A stretch of 64,000 nt of DNA, taken from NCBI RefSeq assembly GCF_002775205.1, contig NC_036446.1, forward strand, positions 18,662,565 through 18,726,564, written 5' to 3'. Within the stretch, counting starts at the first letter, position 1. The number at the start of each line of letters is the position of its first letter. The position numbers and the translations under genes were made by a program. Shown here one piece after another: positions 13,880-58,400 of the stretch. Below the pieces are notes generated by a model that made no database searches, was not told the origin of the DNA, and saw nothing but the letters and a program-made list of their open reading frames with translations. The stretch comes from Xiphophorus maculatus (taxonomy: Eukaryota; Chordata; Actinopteri; Cyprinodontiformes; Poeciliidae).

Positions 13880-14160
13880 TAGCTTAATGCTTAGCAGCAG
13901 CCCATGTTCTGGATATATCTATGTGAAAAGGCTTTTTAAGGACTGACTGCAGCCACAGTCCACACTGCATAAACCTCCATCAAACTGTTCAATAGACTTT
14001 GCTTCAAAATCTTCTCAAGGCTGTATTTCTTGGGCCTTTCCCTACTATACTTTTTTTCTTTCACTCAACTTTCCATGATTATGTTTGGATAATGCATTCT
14101 ATGAAGAGGAAGCTACATCAGCAACTACGTTTTGTGGCTTGCAATCTTTGTGTGCAGTAA
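13880..14160 (-). pseudogene. Tc1-like transposase relic
   Basis: The plus-strand text matches, with many changes, the reverse of a common fish Tc1-like transposase N-terminal region (for example CTGCAGCCACAGTCCACACT, then TTTCACTCAACTTTCCATGA). It shares this order of blocks with 22990-23175, 44535-44645 and 56800-56890. Reading frames are broken. Confidence 0.6.
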
Positions 14161-15437
14161 ACTAATCTATTGCACTACTGTATTAAATACATTTCTTTTT
14201 AAATAAACTGGTATTTGTGCAAAACCTCAGAAACGTGTTATTGTACCTCACAAGATATGAAATAAAACGGACTGTTTTGGGGTAAAAAAAAAAAAAAAGC
14301 AAAGATAAAGTAGATGTGTTGCAAATAGAGTAATTGCAAAAACATAAAATGAGATTGCTTCCAGATTCAAGCTTAATGTTTTCTGAACAATAAGAGCTCA
14401 TATATGGTTTACGGAATCACAATCGGCTCTAGAAACAATTTTCTACCTTTTCTGGCTCAATAACAGATTTTATTTTTGCAACAGAAGCTAGACACAGGGC
14501 AAAAGACACCAATGTGAAAGTGAAATCAAACAGAATGATGCAAATGCACACTTAAGAATAGCGACAAGATGAGATGTGGGCATTTAAATCTTAATGCCAG
14601 AAGGTTGTATGATCTAAACAATCATTTCTATGACCTCCAAATTTAACCTGACATTTCACAATCAGAAGTGGTGGTGAACACCTCAAGATAAATATATACT
14701 TATTTTGTGACCCAAAATGCAAAAAAAAAAACCCAACCTTGGTTACATTTAGGTGAAACATCCAATTGTTCAGATTTGGGCCAGCAATCATTTTCACGTT
14801 AAAAATAACCAAGGGAGTTAGATATTCTTCTTTACATATAGACACAGCCTGAGCTGTGAACATGTATTTACTTATAAACATATAAAAATACTCATCAACC
14901 GGTTTGATAAGAAAATAATGTATAAAAGTAGAGTAGAAATATTTAATCAAGTTCATTAATCCCATCATCTGATTTTCTTGTTATAATACAAGATGAAGGT
15001 ATGTGAAACAAACAGCAGCACTTCGTCTGAGCGCCCGAACAGCAGCGGAAAGGAGAAGGCGGATCGCTGTTGCGTGTCTTCAGTGATTCCAGATCCTGCT
15101 GCAGACGGCCGGTCCTACGAAATGCACCTCGAAGCCTCGGCTTGTCCTGGTTTTACAACCAGCAAACCAAACTGGGACAAAAATCAAAGTAACAAACTGT
15201 CTCGAGGGCACAAGCAAATACATCGCCATGGTGTTAGAGGTGCAACAGCAATGTGAGCGCAATCAGAACTGATGAGAATGATTGGAATGATGAGCTGAGC
15301 AGAGCTCTGAAAGCCTTTCTTGGTTTACAACATGCCGATTTTTACATTGATTTACCAGCGAAAAGTTAAGTACAGAGCACACAGTTTCACTTTTGTCTGA
15401 AACCATCCCAGTTTGAGGCTACACAGTTTGCTGCTGA
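14161..15437. other. Intergenic, no gene seen
   Basis: 14993-15256 is an 87-codon open frame of higher GC, without similarity that I recognise and without flanking splice logic. The rest is AT-rich and featureless. Confidence 0.5.
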
Positions 15438-16564
15438 TAGTTGAAACCAGACATACAGTGTACAAAAAGACTTACCATTTTTTCCTCTCAGTGTCTGGTA
15501 TTATAGTCAAAATCTTGTCATTTTAATTAATCATTCTGCCTCCTAAATGACAGAATAATTAAATAATGTATCACTTTCTTTAAATTCAGAAGCTTTGATA
15601 TGCACATATTACCTTTTGAATGAGAAGGTCCAGCTTGACGTCATAGCTTTGTAAGCTTCTAACACATCAATGCACAACATTTTGATTAAATAGAGGCAAG
15701 TTCTCTCCTTGTGACACCTTATAAATTTTTAAAGAAATTATCCACATTAGGATGAAATTGTAGAGCTCCACAAAATTTGGTTCATCCTTGGATACAATAT
15801 TCAGATGCCTGAAGGTCTCATTATATGGTTAAAAAAATCCTATGCAAGTATAAACACCAAGGGATTGTTCAACCACTATCTTGCTCAGGAAGGAGACATT
15901 TTCCGTTTCCCTTAGATAAATTAGCTTTGATGAAGAAAATGTGTATCAAACAGAAAAGAAACAGAAAAATGATCTGACAAAAGATGCTGGTTGAAAGAAA
16001 ATTGTACCAAAAATGAGTTGAAAGGCTGCCCTCAAGGAAGAAGCTATTACAAAAAAAAATAAAAAATTTGAATATGCAAGACCTTAGTTTTTTGAGACTG
16101 TGTAGTCCGATTAGACAAAAATGTAGGTTTTTCTCTATAAAGATCATCATTACATTTCTGAGAAAAGGCCAAACAAACTCAATAACCAGAGTACCCACTG
16201 CAAAGTTCTTAGTAGAAAGGTTGTGTGCAAAGTTGAAAAGGTTGGTGCAACTAACGTGGTCTATAAACCTGACACAGTTACTCCAGTTGTGTAAAATGCA
16301 AAATGCAAAAATGTCAAAGATTCTCATCCAAATCATCAAGTTTAAAAGGCAATTCCATCTAAACACTAACACTAAACTGTGCAAACTTCTCAATTTAAAG
16401 ACAGAAGAATTTTTTGAAGTTCCATAATTATGGTATTTAGCAAACAGAAATAACTTTGGTAATCCTAAATCTAAAATAGACTTAATTTCTATAATGTCAG
16501 ACACTGAGACAAAATTGTTATGTATCTTTTTATGCAGGTGTGGAAATGTCTGGTTTTAACAGAG
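15438..16564 (+). mobile_element. Internally deleted Tc1-like element with both ends
   Basis: The left end GTTGAAACCAGACATACA (15440-15457) pairs with the right end, whose reverse complement starts GTTAAAACCAGACATTTCC (16543-16562). Between them are decayed Tc1-like transposase stretches in order: GGTTCATCCTTGGATACAAT near 15780, GCAAGTATAAACACCAAGGG near 15845, GCTCAGGAAGGAGACATTTT near 15884, GGCTGCCCTCAAGGAAGAAG near 16025, and a peptide containing NLTQLLQLC near 16270, which matches the NLTQLHQLC block of this family. About 1.1 kb instead of the usual 1.6 kb, so part of the middle is missing. A 211-codon open frame on the other strand (16504-15869) is a shadow. Confidence 0.75.
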
Positions 16565-16706
16565 TTGAAGCCAGATGTTCATAATCACCTTCGAAGATTT
16601 TCAAGTTTACCGAATGAGGTTACACCTTTTGGTAGGAAAACTGAGGCGAACATGACGCGTTGTGTATGTCAAGAATATGATTACAATCATTCAATCTATA
16701 AGACTT

Positions 16707-16729
16707 GGGGGGGGGGGGGGGGGGGGGGG
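16707..16729 (+). repeat. Poly(G) tract, 23 G
   Basis: Twenty-three consecutive G on the plus strand, able in principle to form G-quadruplexes. It lies about 180-220 bp beyond the candidate rras2 poly(A) site. Since rras2 is transcribed from the minus strand, the G run is on the template strand. Confidence 0.95.
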
Positions 16730-16911
16730 ATTCTAATACAGCAGACAATCCATATTTGGCAATTGAACTGAAAGCATAAAAAGGGGAAAGTTATCCACTG
16801 CAGAATGCCAGAAATATGTCTCAATATATCATTAAAGGATGTCTAGGAATTACATTTATATACATATATATTCAGTTTCTTATATGTAAAACCAAACTCA
16901 ACCTCACACAC

Positions 16912-17470
16912 TGCACTGTGGTGATTTAATAGATCATTAGAAATACACTTTGAAAACCACAACAAATGTCACATATGTACAGTAGCAGATTAGCACATGG
17001 GGAGTAAAGGTGGATATGGCACAACATACACAAAGCTTCGTAAGAGAATCTCTCTGCTCTGGTCAGACCCTGGAAACTAAAGAATTGTCATTAACATTCT
17101 GGATATAGATTTCATTCAAACTCGGTAGCAATTACAAATGTCACTACAAGGCAAGAGGAGTCCTTCAGAGTACAAAACATTTAATTTGTCAGGCTGATTT
17201 AAGAAGGCAATGTTTAGTGTTGGTACTCTCTCGTGTGGATTAGATCGCAGCTGAAGGTAGAGTGGTGTTAAAAATTTGGCATTGTCAGTTATCCCATAGC
17301 GATGTCCTGGAAACAGCAGTTCCTGGTCCAAGTTAACCCAGAAAAGGCTGTCTGAAGTCATGCACATGGAGAAGGCAGCGGTCACTCATCCACTTAGGAT
17401 GTAATGTCAGGCAGAGTGGGGGGCAGGGGGAGGTTGATTAGCTGCATGAGTTAACAGTGATAAGGCAGAC
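16912..17470 (-). promoter_or_regulatory. rras2: rras2 3' UTR with candidate poly(A) signals
   Basis: Non-coding sequence after the rras2 stop. No AATAAA is obvious nearby on this strand. ATTAAA variants lie at 17185-17180 and 16930-16925. The second is followed by a GU-rich stretch around 16915-16890, which fits a cleavage site near 16910. The 89-codon open frame at 17385-17116 looks like chance. The end point is inferred. Confidence 0.4.
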
Positions 17471-50656
<33,186 letters not shown>

Positions 50657-50659
50657 CTA

Positions 50660-52239
50660 GGAGTAATCAAACAGGCCAATACTACCGTCTACCGCTAGGG
50701 GCAATGGAGACTCCCCCAGGCACACTTTCACGCTCACTACAGCCCTCCCAAATATCATGCACCCATCCATCACATTCTTGTCCCCAAAGACATGTTTTCT
50801 TACTCATATACTCTGCATTCATAATTTAAATCTAAAGCAGAGTAGTCAACTTTTGAGCAGAGTGTGGAGTGAGACAAGCGTCCGGGTGGGGTCGACGTTT
50901 AAAAAACTAGGATGAACAAATTTAAGGCAGAATAGTTTAACTCTGCGTCACAATGGAGGAAATGCCTAACAGTGCAGTCAACAGATAATCATTAATCCTC
51001 CCGAAATGTTAAAGCTAAAAAAAATAACTACGGTTTTATAAGTTGGTTTTCTCTAAATGTTATGTAATAAAAAAGTATATTTTCAGACATCTCTTGCGTT
51101 CATCCAAATAATTAAAAACCATATCTCTTAGTTTATTCTAGGTATCTGGTATCACTGCAAAACAAGCGTTTCATTTCATTTTCAGCGATTTATATTGAAC
51201 TCGAAAATTAGATTGAAATTCTTATGCGAGACTAACTTTACAGTGTGCAAAAGCAGTTTGTATGTCATAAAAAGAATCATGTGCTAAGTTATGACAAATC
51301 ATGTGGCAGGTCCTAACTCATGTCTGCTGTAGCGCCACCCAGTGTCAAGAAGGAAGGGAGAAACTCTGCTGTACAGACGCTTAGTGGCAAGTTTAGGAAT
51401 TTGGTTAATTTTTTAGTAAACTCATGTGATTTATATAAGCATTACCAATGTAGGTATAAATTAGCTTACATTTTAGCTTCACTTCTGGGCCACAGAAGTG
51501 CTTTTGCAATAAAATGCAGTATTTCTTGTGTAGGATGTTAATTATCTGGTTTAAAGTGTAACATATTTCTGAAAAACAGAAGTTTTTTTCAAACAGACCA
51601 AATCAGTTTGCTCTTCCATTTTGGTAGCGACACTCACCCTAAGATTGATATGCATACTAAATAAATAAAAATAGAGGCCCCACTTTGAACACAGTAGCTG
51701 GAAAGCTGCAGAGCTGCCAGACGGCCCACTGTTTATTTTCACAGCTGAAGTTCTGACCTCAAAGCAACCTTGCTGCCTTTATCTAACCCCCTGGAGGGAC
51801 AGATTCTCCAGATACTTTAACTGTATGAGCAGGGCTGTGACCCTGTGGCCAATTCCCAGAAATATACCTTTACTCATGAATTATAAACAGGAGGGCAAAT
51901 GGAACATTGACACCTGCGCAAAAGCCGTCGCCATCTCATTAACACAACAGTATCAAAACTTGCAAATTGCTGATTATATTCTAAACAACTGAATCATATT
52001 CTACGTGAACCACATGTATGCCTTGGATTGGTGTTTTAGTCCCTATGGGGGTACTGACAGGACAAATACCAACTGGTTTCACACTGTGCAAGATATCATG
52101 AGCGGAATGTGAGGAATTCTAATTAGTACCTGGAGATATGAAGCTGGACACAGAGTCCTCTTTCTTCAAGGGCACAACCACCTTTAGGCAACTGAAACCA
52201 TTCTCTGGAATCCGTTATAAACATTTATTTAATTAGAGG
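50660..52239. other. rras2-copb1 intergenic gap
   Basis: About 1.6 kb between the rras2 5' region and the copb1 poly(A) site. AT-rich, with no exon or repeat recognised. Distal rras2 promoter elements would be expected here, but none is identifiable by eye. Confidence 0.7.
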
Positions 52240-52425
52240 CAATTGTAACTTCAATATATATTTATTGAAAATTAACAAGGACAGGAAAAAAAGAAAACAG
52301 ATGTAGCATTTAGAGAAATGTAAAAAAGGAAAATGGGGGGACAAACGCAGCTAAGTATTAACAGTACTGACTTCTTGGGGAGATGCAAGGGTGGCAAGAC
52401 AGATGTCAACAGAAAAGTACACATA
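52240..52425 (-). terminator. copb1: copb1 3' UTR and poly(A) signal
   Basis: About 185 nt of 3' UTR. A canonical AATAAA sits at 52266-52261 on the minus strand, with a second AATAAA at 52229-52224. Cleavage is expected near 52245-52240. A compact 3' UTR suits a housekeeping gene. Confidence 0.7.
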
Positions 52426-52485
52426 TCAGATATTAGCCTTTTTTTGAGAGAGGTTGATCTTATCGCCGAGGCTCAGTGCCATTCC
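52426..52485 (-). CDS. copb1: copb1 exon 22 (terminal coding)
   Basis: Encodes residues 935-953 ([19 protein letters not shown]) and the TGA stop at 52428-52426. Acceptor CCACAG after a pyrimidine tract. The extreme C-terminus is ANI where the human one I recall is TSI. Confidence 0.96.
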   Translation of the reverse strand, partial: GMALSLGDKINLSQKKANI

Positions 52486-55400
52486 CTGTGGAAAGAAAAG
52501 ATTTATTACAACACACAGATAGAAAACAGAAACATGAAAAATAATGTAAAAATAGGTAAGACATTCTCACATTCCTTATTTGTACCCATTTCTACATTGA
52601 ATTATTACTTTAATATTAAGCTGTAATATAATGCATCCATATGACTTGAATTCAGAGTCAATAAATTCAGTCAAGCTTTTAGTTCCCAGATTAATACCAA
52701 GTCAGTGCACAGCAGCTGTGACCCACCTGACTTTTGGCCCTAATGCGTATGTGTCCGGTGACCGGTGCGTCAGGCCCCAGGTGAATGGGCTTCTCGATGC
52801 TGACATTAGCCAGGGCATCTTCCCCAAAGATGGAGCGAGCATACAGGTTGGCGGCCATGAAGCCACAAAAACCAGAGAGTGCCTGATTTATTTCAGAAAA
52901 CAAAAGAAAAGAGAATGTGAAGAAAAACTCTTTGGCAACAATGAATTGATAGAACTACCTAAAATGAATAGCTCAGGGATGACAAATACAAGAAATTACA
53001 AGCAAGCAAATACACAAACATCCCAAAAAGTATTATGTTTTTTTAAAATCAAGCAGACGAAAAAAAGTTTAATTTTTTGTTTATAGTAACTCACCTTTTC
53101 AGGAGTCAAACACTTCATGTTAGTGGACTTAAGGATATGCTGAAGATATTCATTCAGATCAGTGATGTTGGTGTTTACTGTCACCTACAATCAAGACAGG
53201 TTTTGAAATTACTTGTTGTTAAATGGAAACAGAATTTCTTTAAATAAGGGGGGGAAACACCTGAAATTCCCAGATGCTGTTGATCTATTAGAAAGGCAAA
53301 GTTTACCTTGTTTTCCCATTCAAACTCTGCCCACATCTGTCTGAACTCTGCATCTGTGCAGGAGGCTGGCTGGATGTAATCCATGATGTCAATATGAATG
53401 TCGCTGAGGACAACACAGTTTCTGTCGCTAGCAGCTCCGGACACATCATAGACTGCGGAAAAAGAATCTAATTAAAAACACACACCAGCAAAAATATAAT
53501 CTAACTTCCTGACATTCCTCTCTTACCAATGTTGCCAAATATAATCCCATTCTCGGTAGAAGCTACCTTGACATTAGCCTTTATGTTTGCAAAATCATGA
53601 GGGGCCAGAGTTAGAGGGGAAGGTTTTTCAACCAACTTGAGATCCCCTGAGGAGTAAAATAAAACGCTCAATTTAGAAGAAGAATACAGAAAGAGGAAAC
53701 AAAACCAGTTTCTCCAGATGAGAAGGGAGTTAATAAAACAAACCTAAAGTGGCCAACTCAAGAGTGCAGTTCTGAAGAGTGTCACTTGTTTGGTTGACCA
53801 CCAGCACGTCCAGCACAATGTCATACTGGTTAACATGGACATAGGCTTCAGCGTACACTGGGTCTGAGAAGCCAGTCAGCTGGGTCACCTAGTTAGACAA
53901 AAATGTAATCATGTTTGATGCAATTACTGAAATATCCTTCTAACATTCATTTTGAGCAGATTTTACTAACAGCACAACAACATATACAGGAGCAATTCAT
54001 TATATATTTCATAGCATAACCTATAACTTGAAAAATATAACCATGTCTCAATAGTTGTGTAATTTTTCCTAATGTCCAAAAACTACAGCGCCCTCTGTGG
54101 TTAATGAATAGATAGGTGAGCTTTTCAAACAACTCAATCTCTATTGCCAAAGTGTTGTCCTCGGCATGCTGCTCAGCAGGGCTTTGAGGCTTACCTTATT
54201 GAGTTTTGATGCAAGTGGGTCAGCAGCCTCCTTCCTCTGAGTGTTACCCATAGCAGCAAGCAAGCTCAGCTGAAACTGGTCCTCCTTAGAGGTCATCTCA
54301 TTTTTGGCTGTGAGTTGCATGAAGGAGATCGGGTCGTCTGCTTGCACAGTCACGTTTCGTTTCTCAGATTCTTTCTGTGATCAGGATTGGAAACGCATTA
54401 AGGATCAGCCTTTATCTGTTTCATGATCATAGCTTTGAAATGTGTTGTGTACTACTAGAGCATAATTCAAAAATATCTGGAGACACTTGCTCATTTTAGG
54501 TAAATGACAAAGTATGTGTTCAAACTTTAGAATGATGCAGAAGATACTTGGGTGATTCTAGGTGAAATATTGCTGTTATCACTTTCTAGAAATCAATACT
54601 ACCATCTGTGACTATAATTCTATGTTGTAGTTAACAACATGATCTAAGAGCAAGAATAGTGGTGTCAAAACAAACTGGCTACAAATATTGCTTTTGTTAA
54701 AAACAGAAGAATTTCCAGTGATCATCTTCCTGTCATATCACTGAGAAATGATTACAAATGATTTACAATTAAAACATGTCCCAAAATGATTGTAAATTCT
54801 CATATTGTGACCAGAACTGTTAAAGGGCTCTAGTGGCATCTTTATTAATGTAATAAAATAGGACACACAGTTGAAAAAGTTGAATGTTCAACCAGATTTT
54901 GGCAGTCTTATCAAAATGTTGATCAAATTTGTATGTTAATACCCATCTTTTTTTTATTATTCTCATAAAACTATCTAGAAATACATTATTTCAAAAGAGA
55001 TTATTCAGCAAAAATAAAGCACATCCCTGAAAAAGCAAAAATGTTCAACATAAATTTCCCTTTAAATCTACAACTAAGACCAAGCTCCTCTTCTAAATCT
55101 AGTTTTAGACATTTATTTTTCTAACACGTTTTTATTATTGCAACTCTTTAAAGTTCAGCACTTTGGTCTGTACTTGCTTTTATTAAAAGTGCATGACAAA
55201 TTAAGTTGACTTCACATAAAAAAGAAAAAAAAAACAAGAACAGGAAAATGTGATTTCTTCCTGAGCCTATGATTCTGAGGAGGTTAAATACAGAGTTCAG
55301 CCCAGTGACTCAACCGCCATTACCTTCTGTGACAGCTTCTCCTCCTCCAGCCTGACGGTGAGCATATGCGACAGGGATCTGCGGCACTCCTTGTTGAAAA

Positions 55401-58400
55401 TGTCATTCATAAGTGGTGAGCACTCTGACAGAACCTTCAGGCACAACGAGATGCGCTCCACATCATCATCTGTAATTGGTTTCTTGGGCAGAGAGGACTT
55501 GCCCAGGTGAAGCACTGTGACCATAATCAGCATGGCTTCAGCTACAAATGACTGAAGATTCACAGAGAGGGGGAGGGATTAGAGAAATAAGCAGATGGCC
55601 TTAAACAAATGAAGGGTTGTCTAAGTGACTTTATATGCAGAATAACTTACATTTTGTTTCCTTTTGTCTTGAACAATTGAAACGTAACGCAGGGCCAATT
55701 TGGTGAGTGTTGTGGCCAAGGAAGCCGCCACAAAGAAGTCTCCATCCATTAGGAATCCTCGGAGTGGTGGTCTGGAAAAAAATATATATATATAGACTGA
55801 GACATAAGGAAACTCGAGAAAAACAATCAGTTCAAAATTGTGGACTTGTAATCCAACTCCAATGTGCAAATTTTACCTGTCCTCTTCTTTTTTTGAAGGC
55901 CTGGAGGAGCTCAAGGCACTCTGTGTCACATAGGTCCCCATCTCCGTCACCAGCTTCTGAGCTGGAGCTGCACTTACTTCATCCTCTGGTTTCAACTCAC
56001 CCGTCTCTTTTTTAATCTCATTCTCCACTATTGGGATCTGTCCAGTACACAGGTAAGAGATTTAAGCCCATTTTAATAAGATTACAATTTACCATAGCCA
56101 ATCAGTAACAACTTAAGAGACATTACTAAGCACACACACCTCTCCTAGAGACCTGCGTACTTCAGTCATCACACTCTGGATGTCCTCCTTAGTGCTGCAG
56201 TATTCTCCTAAAATCCAAAGTGCTCCCCTGTAGATCCTGGGATAAAGCAATTGTGACAAACATGTACAGTGAAGCTTAGATGTTGTGAATGAAGCTGTAC
56301 TTAGTCTAACACTTGTTAGACAACAAGTGTGTACTAACAACTCAAAGGTAAAAACTCAAATGCATTGCACAAGCAGTGCAACTGTGCTTAACATACACAT
56401 ATAGGTGGAACATCACAAAAGAAAATGAAATCAGCCTATCCACACAGCATTTCAACAGAATTCGAAGAATAAAATGCTGTAAACTTTTCTGATTGACTGC
56501 TGCACTTGATTAAAACACAGTGGACCAACACCAGCAGGTACATGACTTTCTAAACCATCAGTGGCTGTGGAAACTTCACAGTGGTCCTAAAGCAGCCTGG
56601 ATTCTGTGCTTCTCCACTCTTGCACCAGACTCAGACGTTTAAATAAAATGCAAAATTCACTTTCTTCTGAAGAGTGCTTTGAACCACTGAGCAACAGTCA
56701 ATCTCCCTTAAACTACTGAAAGGCCACAGATTCACACAATCATCTCAAAGCTTCTGTTATCTCTATGGCATGTGAGCCTTTTTTCCACATCACATTCATT
56801 CCATTTTCAACTTTCCATTATTAAGCTTTGATAAAGCACTTTCAACACTCAGCCTTTTCTGGGTTTACGCTCCAAGTGGAGGGTATCAATGACACTCCGC
56901 TTGAGCAGTCTTCCTCAAGATTGTGCAAGTCATGCCAACATTTCTATATACATTTTTTATTGGTCCTTTAATATTCAAAGAGCTGATAAACTTGGAAATT
57001 TCATTAGCTGCAAGATATAATGATCAAAATTAACAAGTAAAATGCTTGAAATATTCTGTAAGGAATTTCTATACAAACAATATCTGACACATCCTTTATA
57101 ACAATCCCATTATTTAAAAAAATATTTAAGGTTCCAGAGAGTAATAAATAAAAGTGTTTCTGAAAGCTTACTTGACTGTTTTAATGGCATGAAAAACCTC
57201 CAGCATCTTCTCGATGATCAAAGGTCTTAAGTTGTCAAACCTCTGGATGGCCTCCCTCACAAACTCCAGCACATCAGCAGCAGCTGCCTCATTAGTGTCA
57301 CTCAGGAATTCCATCAGCTGGGATTGAAAACCGTCAAAAAACATATATATTCATTTGAGCCTCTGTTAAGCTAGTTATACAAATGGAAAACAGTTTAGAG
57401 AAGATTTTCTCATGGTGTTAACATAAAAAAAAACTCACCACAGGTATGACATTAGCTGCCATGTCAGGGAAGCGCACGCTGCATGAGTGGAGAGTGCGAA
57501 CCAGCAGCTGTCTGTACTTATCAGTGTCTTCATGCTCTGTTACATTGTTTGTTTTAATCACCTCCTTCTTCAGAACAATCACCAACTAGAAAGCAGACAG
57601 AAGTCACAATATTTGCAAAGCGGTCCAGCTTCTGTCAGAGAAAAAACACCAAAAAAATAAAAACACCTGAAAAACAATAACACTTCATTTAAAACCGACC
57701 TCCTCCACGTTACGAGAGGAGACGAGGTCCAGGGCCAGCTGCAAGGTCTTCTTTCTGACTTCCAGGTCTGGGGTGCTGAGGACGCGCAGGATGTCCATCA
57801 CTAGGTCCTGGATAAATACATAAATAAATAAATAGTTCATTAAACTGATTACATCCCAACAGTCTCACATAACTAAGAATAAATTGAATGTTAAAAACAT
57901 TTCAAAGTAAAAGATAAAGCAGCCATGAATCAACCTACTTGAAGTACGCGCTCATGAGTTGGATGGTCCTTCAGTTCAATCAGACGATCGAGAACGATCA
58001 GCTTGACGTTGTTGTCGCTCTCCTTGATGATCAAATCAATGTAGCACTGCGCAGCAGCCTGGGGTCCAGAAAATTACATGATAGTCAGAAAACATACCAG
58101 TCTAATTCAACAACATATCTGGTGTAAAACAACAATAGGGTAAAATACGTACCTTGATGGCTGTGGGAGCACTGGAGAGAGTAACAAGAGTCCCAGCAGC
58201 TTCATACTTAACCGCTGGACTGGAAGACTGCAGCAGATTGTAGATGCAACGGATAAAGCGGGCGCGCTCCGATGGATTTGCATGGCAAACCTAACACAGA
58301 GAACAGCAATAAAAAATAAAAAAAAATCATTGGGTTTTTTTTATTGCATGCTTGTTTAACTCAGAACCTGAATTATATAAATCGGCCTATTTCCTACCTT

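Noticed and set aside
14993..15256. 87-codon ORF as a small gene
   Set aside because: No similarity recognised, no flanking splice sites with matching phase, and an overlapping reverse frame of similar length.
15869..16504. 211-codon minus-strand ORF as a gene
   Set aside because: It lies wholly inside a Tc1-like element, antisense to the decayed transposase. Its Phe/Leu/Ile-rich translation reflects AT-rich antisense.
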